A stretch of DNA of 64,000 nt from Paenibacillus illinoisensis NBRC 15959. Its GTDB lineage: Bacteria > Bacillota > Bacilli > Paenibacillales > Paenibacillaceae. Positions 18,513 through 26,661 of this stretch are shown piece after piece. Each line of letters begins with the position of its first letter. The stretch's first letter is position 1. A program made the translations under genes and the position numbers. Under the pieces are notes generated by a model. That model saw nothing but the letters and a program-made list of their open reading frames with translations. It was not told the DNA's origin and ran no database searches. The stretch lies in contig NZ_BIME01000002.1 in assembly GCF_004000925.1 (NCBI RefSeq), positions 682,001 to 746,000 of the forward strand, written 5' to 3'.

Positions 18513-18682
18513 CCCTATTATATTAATGTGCGACTTTTATTTAATAATCGGAGTGTTTATTTTGTATTAGACTAAAAACACAACAATGGAACAGGAGACT
18601 TTAATCCATACATACGGGGATTAATTCAGTTAGCAAGCGAGTAAACATGCGAAAACATAACTTTATAGTATGTGTGTGAGAA

Positions 18683-19080
18683 ATGAAAAAAACATTATTG
18701 GCTTGTATTATGATAATGTTGATGCGAGCATCGGCTTGTGGAAATGTTGAAACAACATCATATCCCAATGCATCAAGTGAGCTTACACCTGAAACGGAAG
18801 AGTCTTTTATTCCAGAAAACAAATCCGATTGTATTGTAGATCGTATAAGTTTGGATCGTGAAACTGAAGAATATCTTTATGGAACATGGAAAGTTGAGAA
18901 ACTTCTAGGATTTGCAAATTCATATAATGAGGCTGCTGAATATCCAACAGGGCAAAATTTATTGGAGATAGAATTATAACCAAAAAAAGACCTTTTTTCA
19001 TCAAAAGGACTTAAAAAAACTATAGTAAATATCAATATGAACTGAAGAATGCAATATATGATATCACTATTCAGAATCCC
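18683..19080 (+). pseudogene. frameshifted small lipoprotein gene
   Basis: The open frame codes 98 residues beginning MKKTLLACIMIMLMRASACGN (lipobox-like Cys19) and stops at 18979. The homologous-looking protein continues in other frames: IGDRIITK directly after the break, then KDLFSSKGL, then NYSKYQYELKNAIYDITIQNP up to about 19080. The frame changes fall at a TTTA tract and at two runs of seven A residues. A complete lipoprotein of about 130 or more residues therefore seems to have decayed by at least three indels. The mature part (YLYGTWKVEKLLG) resembles uncharacterised Paenibacillus/Bacillus lipoproteins; no function is known. Confidence 0.6.
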
Positions 19081-19148
19081 ACACGGCCATGAAGTGGATT
19101 GATTCATTACGGTGATCCGTATCAAAGGTAGAAGTACAGAACATTACG

Positions 19149-19235
19149 CTAACGGGAAACGATAATTTAATATACCAAGAAAGCAGCTGATCTATGGGAT
19201 CGGCTGCTTTTGTTCAACTATAGGACAGTTTAGTT
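19149..19235 (+). repeat. dispersed intergenic repeat, copy B
   Basis: Second copy of the family: left motif CTAACGGGAAACGATA, hairpin AGCAGCTGATC/GATCGGCTGCT at 19182-19210, TTTTGTTCAACTA and a degenerate right end. It lies directly after the broken lipoprotein gene. See copy A at 12581. Confidence 0.8.
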
Positions 19236-19426
19236 GAATATTAATTGCTCTGAACTACCACAAAGGCGAATATTCTTTTGGGGAAAAGACGGAAAAGAAC
19301 TCCCCAGTTCCAGGCTCTCATGTACAAGAACAAGTTCCCACTTAGATAAGAATTTAAGTGCAGCAATGAAACAGGAGCAGGTACCTCAGGCAGGCAACAC
19401 TGCTCCTTGTAATATAGGATATCCTT

Positions 19427-19975
19427 TCAAACACCCTGTTTGATTAAACTCCAGATGCGTTCAAACCGCTCTTGGTAGTCTGGTGAATTCCATGATTCCT
19501 TAAAAGAGGGGAGACTAAACACCGCAAAAGCAGATAGTATTGCCTCGGCCCGTTCAAAGTGAGGATCGTTATAACCCATAAACCCATCAATAATTTGATA
19601 TGAATCCCAGAGAACATCCCGTAATACCAAAGGATTACTGTCCACATACTGTGTATTCAATGCGAACATTTTGGGATTCTCATTATAAGCGCGTTTTTTG
19701 GCATTCACAAATGCCCAAAGCCAGTCGTGGAGCACTTCCTGGGATGAGGCCAAATGCGCCATGTTTATACTGATTTGTTCTGAAATCATCCGATTGAACC
19801 AGTTTTTAGCTACAGCTGCCCAGAGTTCTTGTTTATTTTTAAAATGCTTATAGAGTGCTGCATGGGTAATATTCAATTCATCCGCTATTTGTGAGAGCGT
19901 CACTTCGGATTTCTCCGTGCGCTCCATTAATGCTTCGGCAGTTTCAATAATAAGCTGCTGCGTGATTTTAGCCAT
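19427..19975 (-). CDS. TetR family repressor
   Basis: 182 residues. The N-terminal helix-turn-helix reads EVTLSQIADELNITHAALYKHFKNKQELWAAVA (about 24-56), and the rest is the helical ligand-binding domain. It is divergent from the alcohol dehydrogenase-like gene at 20232 across a 256-bp gap that contains a promoter and inverted repeats, so it probably represses that gene and the SDR after it. The ligand is unknown. Confidence 0.88.
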   Translation of the reverse strand: MAKITQQLIIETAEALMERTEKSEVTLSQIADELNITHAALYKHFKNKQELWAAVAKNWFNRMISEQISINMAHLASSQEVLHDWLWAFVNAKKRAYNENPKMFALNTQYVDSNPLVLRDVLWDSYQIIDGFMGYNDPHFERAEAILSAFAVFSLPSFKESWNSPDYQERFERIWSLIKQGV

Positions 19976-20127
19976 TTGTTATGGCAGGTGAATATGGGGC
20001 TTTTTGAAGCGACCAGTTACTGCTATACCCCAGTCTCACACCGTTCTGCCCAACCCTTCTTTCGTTAGTTAGTCTTTACCACCCGGTAATCATACCTTTT
20101 AATTTATTTTAGCATATAAAATATGTA

Positions 20128-20166
20128 GTAACAAACGTTGACTTTTGTAACCAATAAGATTATGCT
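20128..20166 (+). promoter_or_regulatory. promoter with TetR-like operator for the MDR gene
   Basis: TTGACT (20138-20143) and TATGCT (20161-20166) are spaced by 17 bp. The -35 region sits inside an imperfect inverted repeat GTAACAAA-N8-TTTGTAAC (20128-20151), a likely operator of the divergent TetR protein. Confidence 0.45.
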
Positions 20167-20231
20167 TGCTGTGTAAGTTACAAAATTAAATAAATGTTAC
20201 TTGGTGAAACTGCATACAGGAGGATAATTTT

Positions 20232-21233
20232 ATGAAAGCAGCACAGATTACCCAATATTCAAAACAGTTTAAAGTTGAAGTACGCGATATCCCAGTCCCG
20301 GAAATAACGGATCACGAAGTTTTGGTGAAGGTAAAAGCTGCGGCGGTCAACCACCTGGAACTGCTTATCGCGACCGGAAGCGTGAAGTTAATCCAGGACT
20401 ATGCGTTCCCGCTGACACTCGGTAATGAGCTCACTGGTATTGTCGAAAAGATTGGCAAGAACGTCACTGGTTTCAAAGTTGGCGATGCGATTTATACACG
20501 GCTCCCGCTGCAAAAAATCGGTGCGTTTGCCGAATACGCGGCGATTCATGCGGATGCCATCGCTCACTTACCGGGTAATCTGGATTTTGTAACCGGTGCC
20601 GCTGCGCCTTTAACAGGATTGACAGCCTATCAAAGTTTGCATGAAGAGCTAGCTGCAAAAGCTGGAGAAAGTTTGTTCATTCCCGGCGGCTCTGGTTCAT
20701 TTGGCCAAATGGCTATTCCTATCGCTAAAAGCATGGGGCTGAAGGTCATCGTTAGTGGAAGTCCAACAGCACGCGAACGTACAATGGCCGCTGGAGCGAG
20801 TCAATACATTGACTACACGACCGAGAACTATTGGGAACGACTTCGCGATCTTGATTATGTGATCGATACCTTGGGACCCAGTGAATTCGATCATGAACTC
20901 TCCGTCATTAAACCAGGCGGTCATCTTCTTTCGCTAAGAACAGGCCCTAATAAACGTTTTGCTAAAGCAATGGGCTTACCGTGGTGGAAACAAAAGCTAT
21001 TTAGCATTGCCGGAGCCAAGTATGATCACAAAGCAAAGAAAAAGAAGATCGAATATCATTTCGTCTTTGTACGCAGCGATGGAGAGCAGTTACGAAAAAT
21101 TACTAAGATTATTGAAAAGAACGGAATTGTTCCCGCGGTGGACCCTACAGAGTTTCGCATTGAAGATATCAATGAAGCTCTAAACCTTGTTGCAACAGGT
21201 CATCCTAAAGGAAAAGTTATTATCCGATTTTAA
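20232..21233 (+). CDS. MDR superfamily NADPH:quinone reductase-like protein
   Basis: 333 residues, medium-chain dehydrogenase/reductase of the zinc-less quinone-reductase type. It has a GroES-like N-terminal domain (VKVKAAAVNHLELLIATG, GNELTGIVEKIGKNVTGFKVGDAIYTR), then the Rossmann motif FIPGGSGSFGQMAIPIAKSMG near residue 155 and DYVIDTLGP. The catalytic-zinc Cys/His set of alcohol dehydrogenases is absent. It is preceded by AGGAGG and followed after 18 nt by an SDR gene. Reduction of quinones or alpha,beta-unsaturated carbonyls is the likely activity, in line with the Old Yellow Enzyme further downstream. Confidence 0.85.
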   Translation: MKAAQITQYSKQFKVEVRDIPVPEITDHEVLVKVKAAAVNHLELLIATGSVKLIQDYAFPLTLGNELTGIVEKIGKNVTGFKVGDAIYTRLPLQKIGAFAEYAAIHADAIAHLPGNLDFVTGAAAPLTGLTAYQSLHEELAAKAGESLFIPGGSGSFGQMAIPIAKSMGLKVIVSGSPTARERTMAAGASQYIDYTTENYWERLRDLDYVIDTLGPSEFDHELSVIKPGGHLLSLRTGPNKRFAKAMGLPWWKQKLFSIAGAKYDHKAKKKKIEYHFVFVRSDGEQLRKITKIIEKNGIVPAVDPTEFRIEDINEALNLVATGHPKGKVIIRF

Positions 21234-21251
21234 GGGAAGGGGGTGATGATC

Positions 21252-22031
21252 ATGAAATTGAAAGGCAGAACCATTCTGGTGACTGGTGGTACGTCCGGAA
21301 TTGGCTTTGCTTTTGCGAAACGACTGCACGACATGGGGAATACGGTAATCATAACTGGACGCTCACAACAACGAATCGACCAGATCTTAAATAACAATCC
21401 CGGCTTTATAGGCATAGTGGCTGATGTTAGCAATCCCAATAGTGTAGAGCATCTTGCGAAGGAACTAACCATTCACTATCCCAAACTGGATATTGTTATG
21501 AATAATGCAGGTATTATACACGAATTCGACTTGTTTGATGAAACAGTCACTTACGAGCATCTTACTGCAGAAATTGCCACAAATTTGAACGGGACAATCT
21601 ACGTGACCAAGGCATTATTACCCCTGTTAGCTAAACAACAGGAGGCAATGATTGTTAACATGAGTTCTCTACTTGCCAATATTACTATTGCCAACGCACC
21701 TACGTATTCTGCTACAAAGGCTGGCATTCACATGTTTAGTGATGCGTTACGTGAGCAAATTCGGGCTAAAGGTAAAAACATACATGTAATGGAACTTTGT
21801 CCACCGGTTATTTCGGAAACCAATCTCACAGACACTTTTAACGAAGGCTTATTAAATAAGATGATTTCCTTGCCATTAGAGAAGCTTGTTCATGTTGGTA
21901 TTAAAGGGATGGAGAAAAATAAACTGCGAGTAAATGCGGGGTTTACGAAAGTTATGCGCTTTTCCATGAAGTTCGCTCCGGATTTCATCACACATACTTG
22001 GGGACGAATGCTCCTCAAATCAAAGCAGTAA
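21252..22031 (+). CDS. DltE-like short-chain dehydrogenase/reductase
   Basis: 259 residues. Classical SDR with cofactor motif TGGTSGIGFAFAKRL, the NNAG motif at about 80, catalytic Ser in NMSSLLANI and YSATKAG (Tyr and Lys). Its closest resemblance is to the DltE/COG3967 subgroup (MKLKGRTILVTGG start, IITGR block), whose physiological reaction is unknown. The start is placed at ATG 21252 because AAGGGAAGGGGG at 21232-21243 is properly spaced for it; GTG 21243 and ATG 21246 sit inside or too close to that site. It is translationally close to the MDR gene. Confidence 0.85.
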   Translation: MKLKGRTILVTGGTSGIGFAFAKRLHDMGNTVIITGRSQQRIDQILNNNPGFIGIVADVSNPNSVEHLAKELTIHYPKLDIVMNNAGIIHEFDLFDETVTYEHLTAEIATNLNGTIYVTKALLPLLAKQQEAMIVNMSSLLANITIANAPTYSATKAGIHMFSDALREQIRAKGKNIHVMELCPPVISETNLTDTFNEGLLNKMISLPLEKLVHVGIKGMEKNKLRVNAGFTKVMRFSMKFAPDFITHTWGRMLLKSKQ

Positions 22032-22064
22032 GGATGAGTAAGTGGTGACACCTTCAAAATTCTT

Positions 22065-22078
22065 TACCGATCGTTCTC
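22065..22078. promoter_or_regulatory. TetR-type operator copy 1
   Basis: TTACCGATCGTTCT shares the core GATCGTTCT with sites at 22746 and 22824. It is 35 bp upstream of the TetR gene at 22113, next to a TATATT -10-like sequence, which fits autoregulation. Confidence 0.5.
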
Positions 22079-22112
22079 AATATGTTATATTGACTAACAG
22101 GGAGGGAACCAA

Positions 22113-22691
22113 ATGGCAAGGAGTAAGGAATTCGAAGAGAATGTAGTATTAGAAAAGGCGATGAAGCTCTTCTGGGAACAGGGCTACGAGAAGACATCGA
22201 TAGCGGACTTAGTGGAGCATATGGGGATTCACCGAAGAAGTTTATATGACACGTTTGGCGATAAGCACACACTGTTTCTGAAAGCGATGGACCGATTTCA
22301 CGATAAATTAAGTGCTGGGCTTGCAGGAGAGGTTAAACGCTCTAAGACTGCTGCGGAGGCATTACAGCTTATTTTCAGTTCCGTAATCTGGAGTGTGGAT
22401 GACTCACCTTCCGGTTGTTTGATGGTAAATTCAGCTGTGGAACTTGCAATGCGGGATACCGAGGTTGATATTAAGACCACAGATTTGTTTGTTTTATCAG
22501 AACAGTTGTTTAGAGATATTATTCGGTGGGGACAGCAGAATGGAGAGTTTAGTACTGGTTTTAGTGCTGAAGACCAAGCGGAACATTTGCATGCCGTTTA
22601 TGTAGGGATAAGAGTAATGACAAGAACCTCCATACCCACGGAAAAATTGCAACATATAGCCGATACATCGATTCACCTGCTAACTAAATAA
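22113..22691 (+). CDS. TetR family regulator (AcrR type)
   Basis: 192 residues with helix-turn-helix TSIADLVEHMGIHRRSLYDTFGDKHTLFLKAM (about 29-60) and a TetR_C domain containing GCLMVNSAVELA, a pattern of regulators that sense electrophiles or antiseptics in other Firmicutes. It lies between two enzyme genes on the same strand, has GGGAGG upstream, and is flanked by three GATCGTTCT palindromes. It probably represses itself and the SDR/Old Yellow Enzyme pair at 22914-24735. Confidence 0.88.
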   Translation: MARSKEFEENVVLEKAMKLFWEQGYEKTSIADLVEHMGIHRRSLYDTFGDKHTLFLKAMDRFHDKLSAGLAGEVKRSKTAAEALQLIFSSVIWSVDDSPSGCLMVNSAVELAMRDTEVDIKTTDLFVLSEQLFRDIIRWGQQNGEFSTGFSAEDQAEHLHAVYVGIRVMTRTSIPTEKLQHIADTSIHLLTK

Positions 22692-22745
22692 TGATTGAAG
22701 ATCCGACTAAGAAAGTATGGTTGCATCATTCCCTATGCACTTTCT

Positions 22746-22759
22746 AGTATGATCGTTCT
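22746..22759. promoter_or_regulatory. TetR-type operator copy 2
   Basis: AGTATGATCGTTCT, a near palindrome matching the perfect copy at 22824 in 12 of 14 positions. It lies in the gap before the SDR gene. Confidence 0.5.
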
Positions 22760-22823
22760 TAAATTAATGATCTATCCTTCATTTAAATAATCTTACTAAA
22801 TGGTGCTTTATTCAATCATTATT

Positions 22824-22837
22824 AGAATGATCGTTCT
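22824..22837. promoter_or_regulatory. TetR-type operator copy 3 (best palindrome)
   Basis: AGAATGATCGTTCT has dyad symmetry around the central GATC (AGAA...TTCT). It is 77 bp upstream of the SDR gene at 22914 and 78 bp from copy 2. Confidence 0.6.
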
Positions 22838-22913
22838 CAAACGTTAAGCCTTTGGGCCCTGATTTTATTATGAATAATTACAATCCAAAACAAACAAAAA
22901 AGGAGCTAATACC

Positions 22914-23612
22914 ATGAACATTTCTAAACAAGTCGCATTGGTTACTGGAGCAAACAGGGGGCTTGGCCGCCAGCTTACACTTGAACTTCTTTCTAGAGGG
23001 GCTAAGGTTTACGCAGGGGCAAGAAATCCAGAGACCATCGATATCCCCGGCGTTATACCTGTAAAGCTTGATGTAACCAATCCTCAAGAGGTAGCAGCAG
23101 CTGCAAGCCTTGCTAAGGACGTTACCCTTCTCATCAACAATGCAGGATCATCTACAGGTGCTTCTCTCCTGGAAGGGGATTTGGCAAAAATCCAGCTGGA
23201 AATGGATACGCATTTCTTCGGTACGTTATCCATGGTTCGTGCTTTTGCCCCGGTCATTGAAAACAACGGTGGAGGTACGGTTCTGAATATTCTTTCCGCA
23301 TTATCTTGGTTCAGTGGCGGAACTGCGGGTGCTTATACTGCTGCGAAGGCTGCAGCTTGGGCATTGACGAACGATCTGCGTTTGAATTTGTACCCTCGTC
23401 AGATTAGAGTTGCAGGCTTACATGTAGGATTTATGGAAACAGACATGACAGCCGGTCTTGATGCTCCCAAATCGAACCCTTCAGATGTTGCGAGAATGGC
23501 TATTGATGGCATCGAAAGCGGCAGCTTTGAGATTCTTGCCGATGATAACAGTCGAATGATTCAAGCTGGACTTTCCGGTGGCGTTGCTACTCTATACCCG
23601 CATCTTTCTTAA
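22914..23612 (+). CDS. short-chain dehydrogenase/reductase
   Basis: 232 residues. SDR with TGANRGLGRQL cofactor motif, INNAGS, catalytic region NILSALSWFSGGTAGAYTAAKAAAW (Ser, Tyr and Lys present) and a shorter C-terminus than classical members. AAAAGGAGC precedes the ATG. It is 43 nt ahead of the Old Yellow Enzyme gene, with which it should be co-transcribed, downstream of two operator-like palindromes. Likely a carbonyl reductase in electrophile detoxification; the substrate is inferred only by context. Confidence 0.85.
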   Translation: MNISKQVALVTGANRGLGRQLTLELLSRGAKVYAGARNPETIDIPGVIPVKLDVTNPQEVAAAASLAKDVTLLINNAGSSTGASLLEGDLAKIQLEMDTHFFGTLSMVRAFAPVIENNGGGTVLNILSALSWFSGGTAGAYTAAKAAAWALTNDLRLNLYPRQIRVAGLHVGFMETDMTAGLDAPKSNPSDVARMAIDGIESGSFEILADDNSRMIQAGLSGGVATLYPHLS

Positions 23613-23655
23613 TTACAATTACGGTTTGGACTAAAATTAAAGAGGAGTGTTCAAA

Positions 23656-24735
23656 ATGAACAAATTGTGGAGTGAAACCAAAGTCGGTAATCTGAAATTG
23701 CCGCATCGTTTAGCTATGGCACCGATGACACGCAGCAGAGCAGAAGAAGACGGTACGCCGGGTGAATTAACCTCCCTGTATTATGCACAAAGAGCTTCGA
23801 TGGGGCTTCTCATTACGGAAGGGGCACAACCATCCGATGATGGTCAAGGTTACCTGTGGTCGCCGGGGATTTATACGGAACAACATATTGAAGGGTGGAA
23901 AAAAGTTACAGATGCCGTTCATGCAGCTGGCGGATTTATGTTTATCCAGTTAATGCATGCTGGCCGGATGTCTCATCCCGACAATACACCCCATCATCGT
24001 CAGCCCGTTGCGCCATCAGCGATTGCTCCTGGTGTACAGATGTTTACCGCTACAGGCATGGAGGACATCCCTGTTCCGCGCGAGTTAACCAAAGAGGATA
24101 TTCAGACGACCATTGCCGATTTCCGCAAAGCAGCAGCAGCGGCTATTGAAGCCGGAGCAGACGGCGTTGAAATTCATGGAGCTAATGGATATCTCATTAA
24201 TCAATTCATTGGTGAAAATTCGAATACACGGACGGATGAATATGGAGGATCGATCGAAAACCGGGCCCGCTTCGCAATTGAAGTGACCAAAGCCGTTGTA
24301 GAAGAAATTGGCGCTTCAAGAACAGGCTTCCGTATTTCACCGGGGACACCTCTTGGAGGAATTGAGGATGGGGAACAAGGTCCTGAACTTTATCTCTACC
24401 TGGTCCAAGAATTAGCGAAGCTGAATTTGGCTTACCTTCATGTGATGCATCTTGGAAATGAAAAGCTGCTGCAGGACGTTCGCTCCATTTGGACCAATCC
24501 ACTATTAGTCAACCGGGCAGGACGTGCTCTGGAAGATCTGAGTAACGATCTTGATAACGGCATAGCTGATATCGTACCAGTTGGTGCATGGTCATTAGCT
24601 AATCCGGATTTAGTAGAGCGCCTTAAAACAGGGGCACCATTAAATGAGGCAGATCCTAAAACCTTCTTCGCGGCAGGAAGTAAAGGCTACACGGACTATC
24701 CTACCTTACAAGATTTAGAAGCACAAAAGAGCTAA
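23656..24735 (+). CDS. Old Yellow Enzyme family alkene reductase (NemA-like)
   Basis: 359-residue FMN-dependent TIM barrel. Family blocks are LPHRLAMAPMTRSRA, the FIQLMHAGRMSHPD strand, GADGVEIHGANGYLINQF with the substrate-binding His/Asn pair, TRTDEYGGSIENRARF and a final NPDLVERL. It reduces the C=C bond of unsaturated aldehydes, ketones and nitro compounds. The ATG at 23656 follows AGAGGAG with 8-nt spacing; GTG 23647 overlaps that site. Last gene of the SDR/OYE unit under the putative GATCGTTCT operators. Confidence 0.92.
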   Translation: MNKLWSETKVGNLKLPHRLAMAPMTRSRAEEDGTPGELTSLYYAQRASMGLLITEGAQPSDDGQGYLWSPGIYTEQHIEGWKKVTDAVHAAGGFMFIQLMHAGRMSHPDNTPHHRQPVAPSAIAPGVQMFTATGMEDIPVPRELTKEDIQTTIADFRKAAAAAIEAGADGVEIHGANGYLINQFIGENSNTRTDEYGGSIENRARFAIEVTKAVVEEIGASRTGFRISPGTPLGGIEDGEQGPELYLYLVQELAKLNLAYLHVMHLGNEKLLQDVRSIWTNPLLVNRAGRALEDLSNDLDNGIADIVPVGAWSLANPDLVERLKTGAPLNEADPKTFFAAGSKGYTDYPTLQDLEAQKS

Positions 24736-25047
24736 GAAGTAGTTAAAGGACTAATACGTCGTTAAACTAACGGGAAACGATATCGTTATAAAACAAAGAA
24801 AGCAGCTGATCAATATGATCGGCTGCTTTTTTTCAACTAACGGGCAGGTTAGTTTTATGAAATGACGCATAGCAGTTGGCTACCTTACGTATTTTTTTAT
24901 ATTTCCAATTGTGCGCTTCATCATTATAATATATGACGTTTTTTCTTATATGAGCAGTTTTTGAGTTCAAAAAAATCTCCTTTGTTTACGTTTTGCCGTT
25001 TAAACATCTTTGGCTTTCGTATAAGCATATATGATTTAGCGTCAGCT
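24736..25047. other. intergenic, holds repeat copy C
   Basis: 312 bp between convergent genes. The left part is repeat copy C (24766-24855); the rest is AT-rich without a convincing reading frame. Confidence 0.6.
24766..24855 (+). repeat. dispersed intergenic repeat, copy C (best preserved)
   Basis: Best-preserved copy: CTAACGGGAAACGATA at the left, hairpin AGCAGCTGATC/GATCGGCTGCT (24801-24825) with a run of seven T, then CAACTAACGGGCAGGTTAG at the right. The short motif CTAACGGG is thus present in direct orientation at both ends. It probably also terminates the Old Yellow Enzyme transcript. Confidence 0.85.
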
Positions 25048-26661
25048 TTAGCATCCTATTTCGTGAGAGTTTTCTCTATGCTTTTTGCGATATTCATTAG
25101 GGCTGCATCCTATTTCCTGTTTGAACAGTTTGGTAAAGTGTGAGTAGTTGGCATACCCCACATGTCCGGCAATGGAATGAATCGATTGTGTGGTGGTTTC
25201 AAGGAGTTGCCTGGCAGCTACAAGACGGATGTGAATAACATAATTGCCGAGTGACATGCCCATCTCTTTCTTGAACAGTCTTGCGAGATAATCAGGGTTC
25301 ATATAGACTCTGTCTCCAAGACTATTTCTCGTTAGGTCTTCTCCATAGTGGGTGCGTATATAATGGGTGATCTCGTGTACAACCGACTTCGGCTGCTCGG
25401 AAACCTTCAAATATTCCGCAGCCGTATTGACCAGATAGGCAATGTACGATTGCATATCTTCAATCGAATGCAGAGACTGCATAAACAATTGATCATTCGT
25501 ACTGCCCATGTACAGCTTGTGGACTTCAATTCCCTTACTTTTCAATTGGGCATAAACTAACTGCACCAGATCAAGACGCAGCAGACTGAGAACAGCGGTA
25601 CCTGCGTTGCCTTCATGGACAAGTTGATGCATATAACGACCGGTTTCATCCAGAAAGGATTGGAAACGATGCTCATTCAGCAATTGCTCCAGCAGTCCCA
25701 GATCAGGCGGTATATAATCTAATTCGGGCCTTTTATAGTTCTCCAGCAAGAAGGTTTGGTTGCGGTGCTTGATTCGCTCTTCATTCATTAACAATAGCTC
25801 ATTCACCGTATGGCGGATTTGCCCGAGCGGCAGGGAGAAGCCGATCGTACAGCAAGCATCCGATTTCAGGTAGTTGTTTACCTCCGGAATGAAGGCGCTG
25901 CACATCAATTCGATAAGTTGTACATCCGGTAGCCTGTTCCATTTTATAATAACCATCCAGTTATGATCCTTGATCTCGGATATTGCTTCAATAGAGAACA
26001 AACTGTCTTGAAACCGTTCAACCATCACGTTCAAACAAGCGTAATCAAACAGATTTTTGTCGGTTTTGCCCAGCGTACCATCATATGGAAACAGATTAAC
26101 CAGCATAGGAAGAAATAGATCCGTTGGCTCATAAGGCAGATGCTGCTCAGTCAAAAATTCAGAAACATCAGCGGAGTTGGACAGATAGACTTTACTGGAG
26201 ATGAGCCTGCGCCAGCTGTCCTCAATAAGCTTGCTTCTATTTTTCTGCCAAAGTTCACCTTCATAAATGGCCTTCTGAATAAACTGCTGATCCCGGGCTT
26301 TGGCAACTGCCTTCTGAATAATCAGAGTCAACTTGTCGAATTCGATGGGCTTTAGAAAATAATCAAAGCTTTGCAGTTCGATGGCTTTTTGCGCATAGTT
26401 GAAATCGGCATAATTGGTAAGAAAGATCGTTTGTACATTATACGATTCATCACGGACCCAGGCGAGCAGCTCGAGTCCGCTTCCCTGCGGCATCTCAATA
26501 TCACAAACAAGAATCTGAACCGGATGATTTTGCAGTACCTCTTTGGCTTGTGCAATATTGTAGGCAGTGAAGATCGTATTAATTCCCAAGGCTCCCCAGT
26601 CAATTTTATTCTCCAATGCCATGACAACAAAGTAATCATCATCAACCAGCAATATATTCAT
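25048..26661 (-). CDS. YesN-type response regulator, AraC output
   Basis: 537 residues: receiver domain (1-125, ILLVDDDYFVVMALENKIDW, phosphorylated Asp in ILVCDIEMPQGSG, conserved Lys in FDYFLKPIEF), a long central region typical of YesN proteins, and two AraC helix-turn-helix units at the C-terminus (LGDRVYMNPDYLARLFKKEMG and IAGHVGYANYSHFTKLFKQEIGCSPNEYRK). It overlaps the kinase gene by 20 nt. In Paenibacillus such pairs control adjacent LplABC-like importers; the divergent importer at 28728 and the glucanase at 32301 are the likely targets. Confidence 0.92.
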   Translation of the reverse strand: MNILLVDDDYFVVMALENKIDWGALGINTIFTAYNIAQAKEVLQNHPVQILVCDIEMPQGSGLELLAWVRDESYNVQTIFLTNYADFNYAQKAIELQSFDYFLKPIEFDKLTLIIQKAVAKARDQQFIQKAIYEGELWQKNRSKLIEDSWRRLISSKVYLSNSADVSEFLTEQHLPYEPTDLFLPMLVNLFPYDGTLGKTDKNLFDYACLNVMVERFQDSLFSIEAISEIKDHNWMVIIKWNRLPDVQLIELMCSAFIPEVNNYLKSDACCTIGFSLPLGQIRHTVNELLLMNEERIKHRNQTFLLENYKRPELDYIPPDLGLLEQLLNEHRFQSFLDETGRYMHQLVHEGNAGTAVLSLLRLDLVQLVYAQLKSKGIEVHKLYMGSTNDQLFMQSLHSIEDMQSYIAYLVNTAAEYLKVSEQPKSVVHEITHYIRTHYGEDLTRNSLGDRVYMNPDYLARLFKKEMGMSLGNYVIHIRLVAARQLLETTTQSIHSIAGHVGYANYSHFTKLFKQEIGCSPNEYRKKHRENSHEIGC

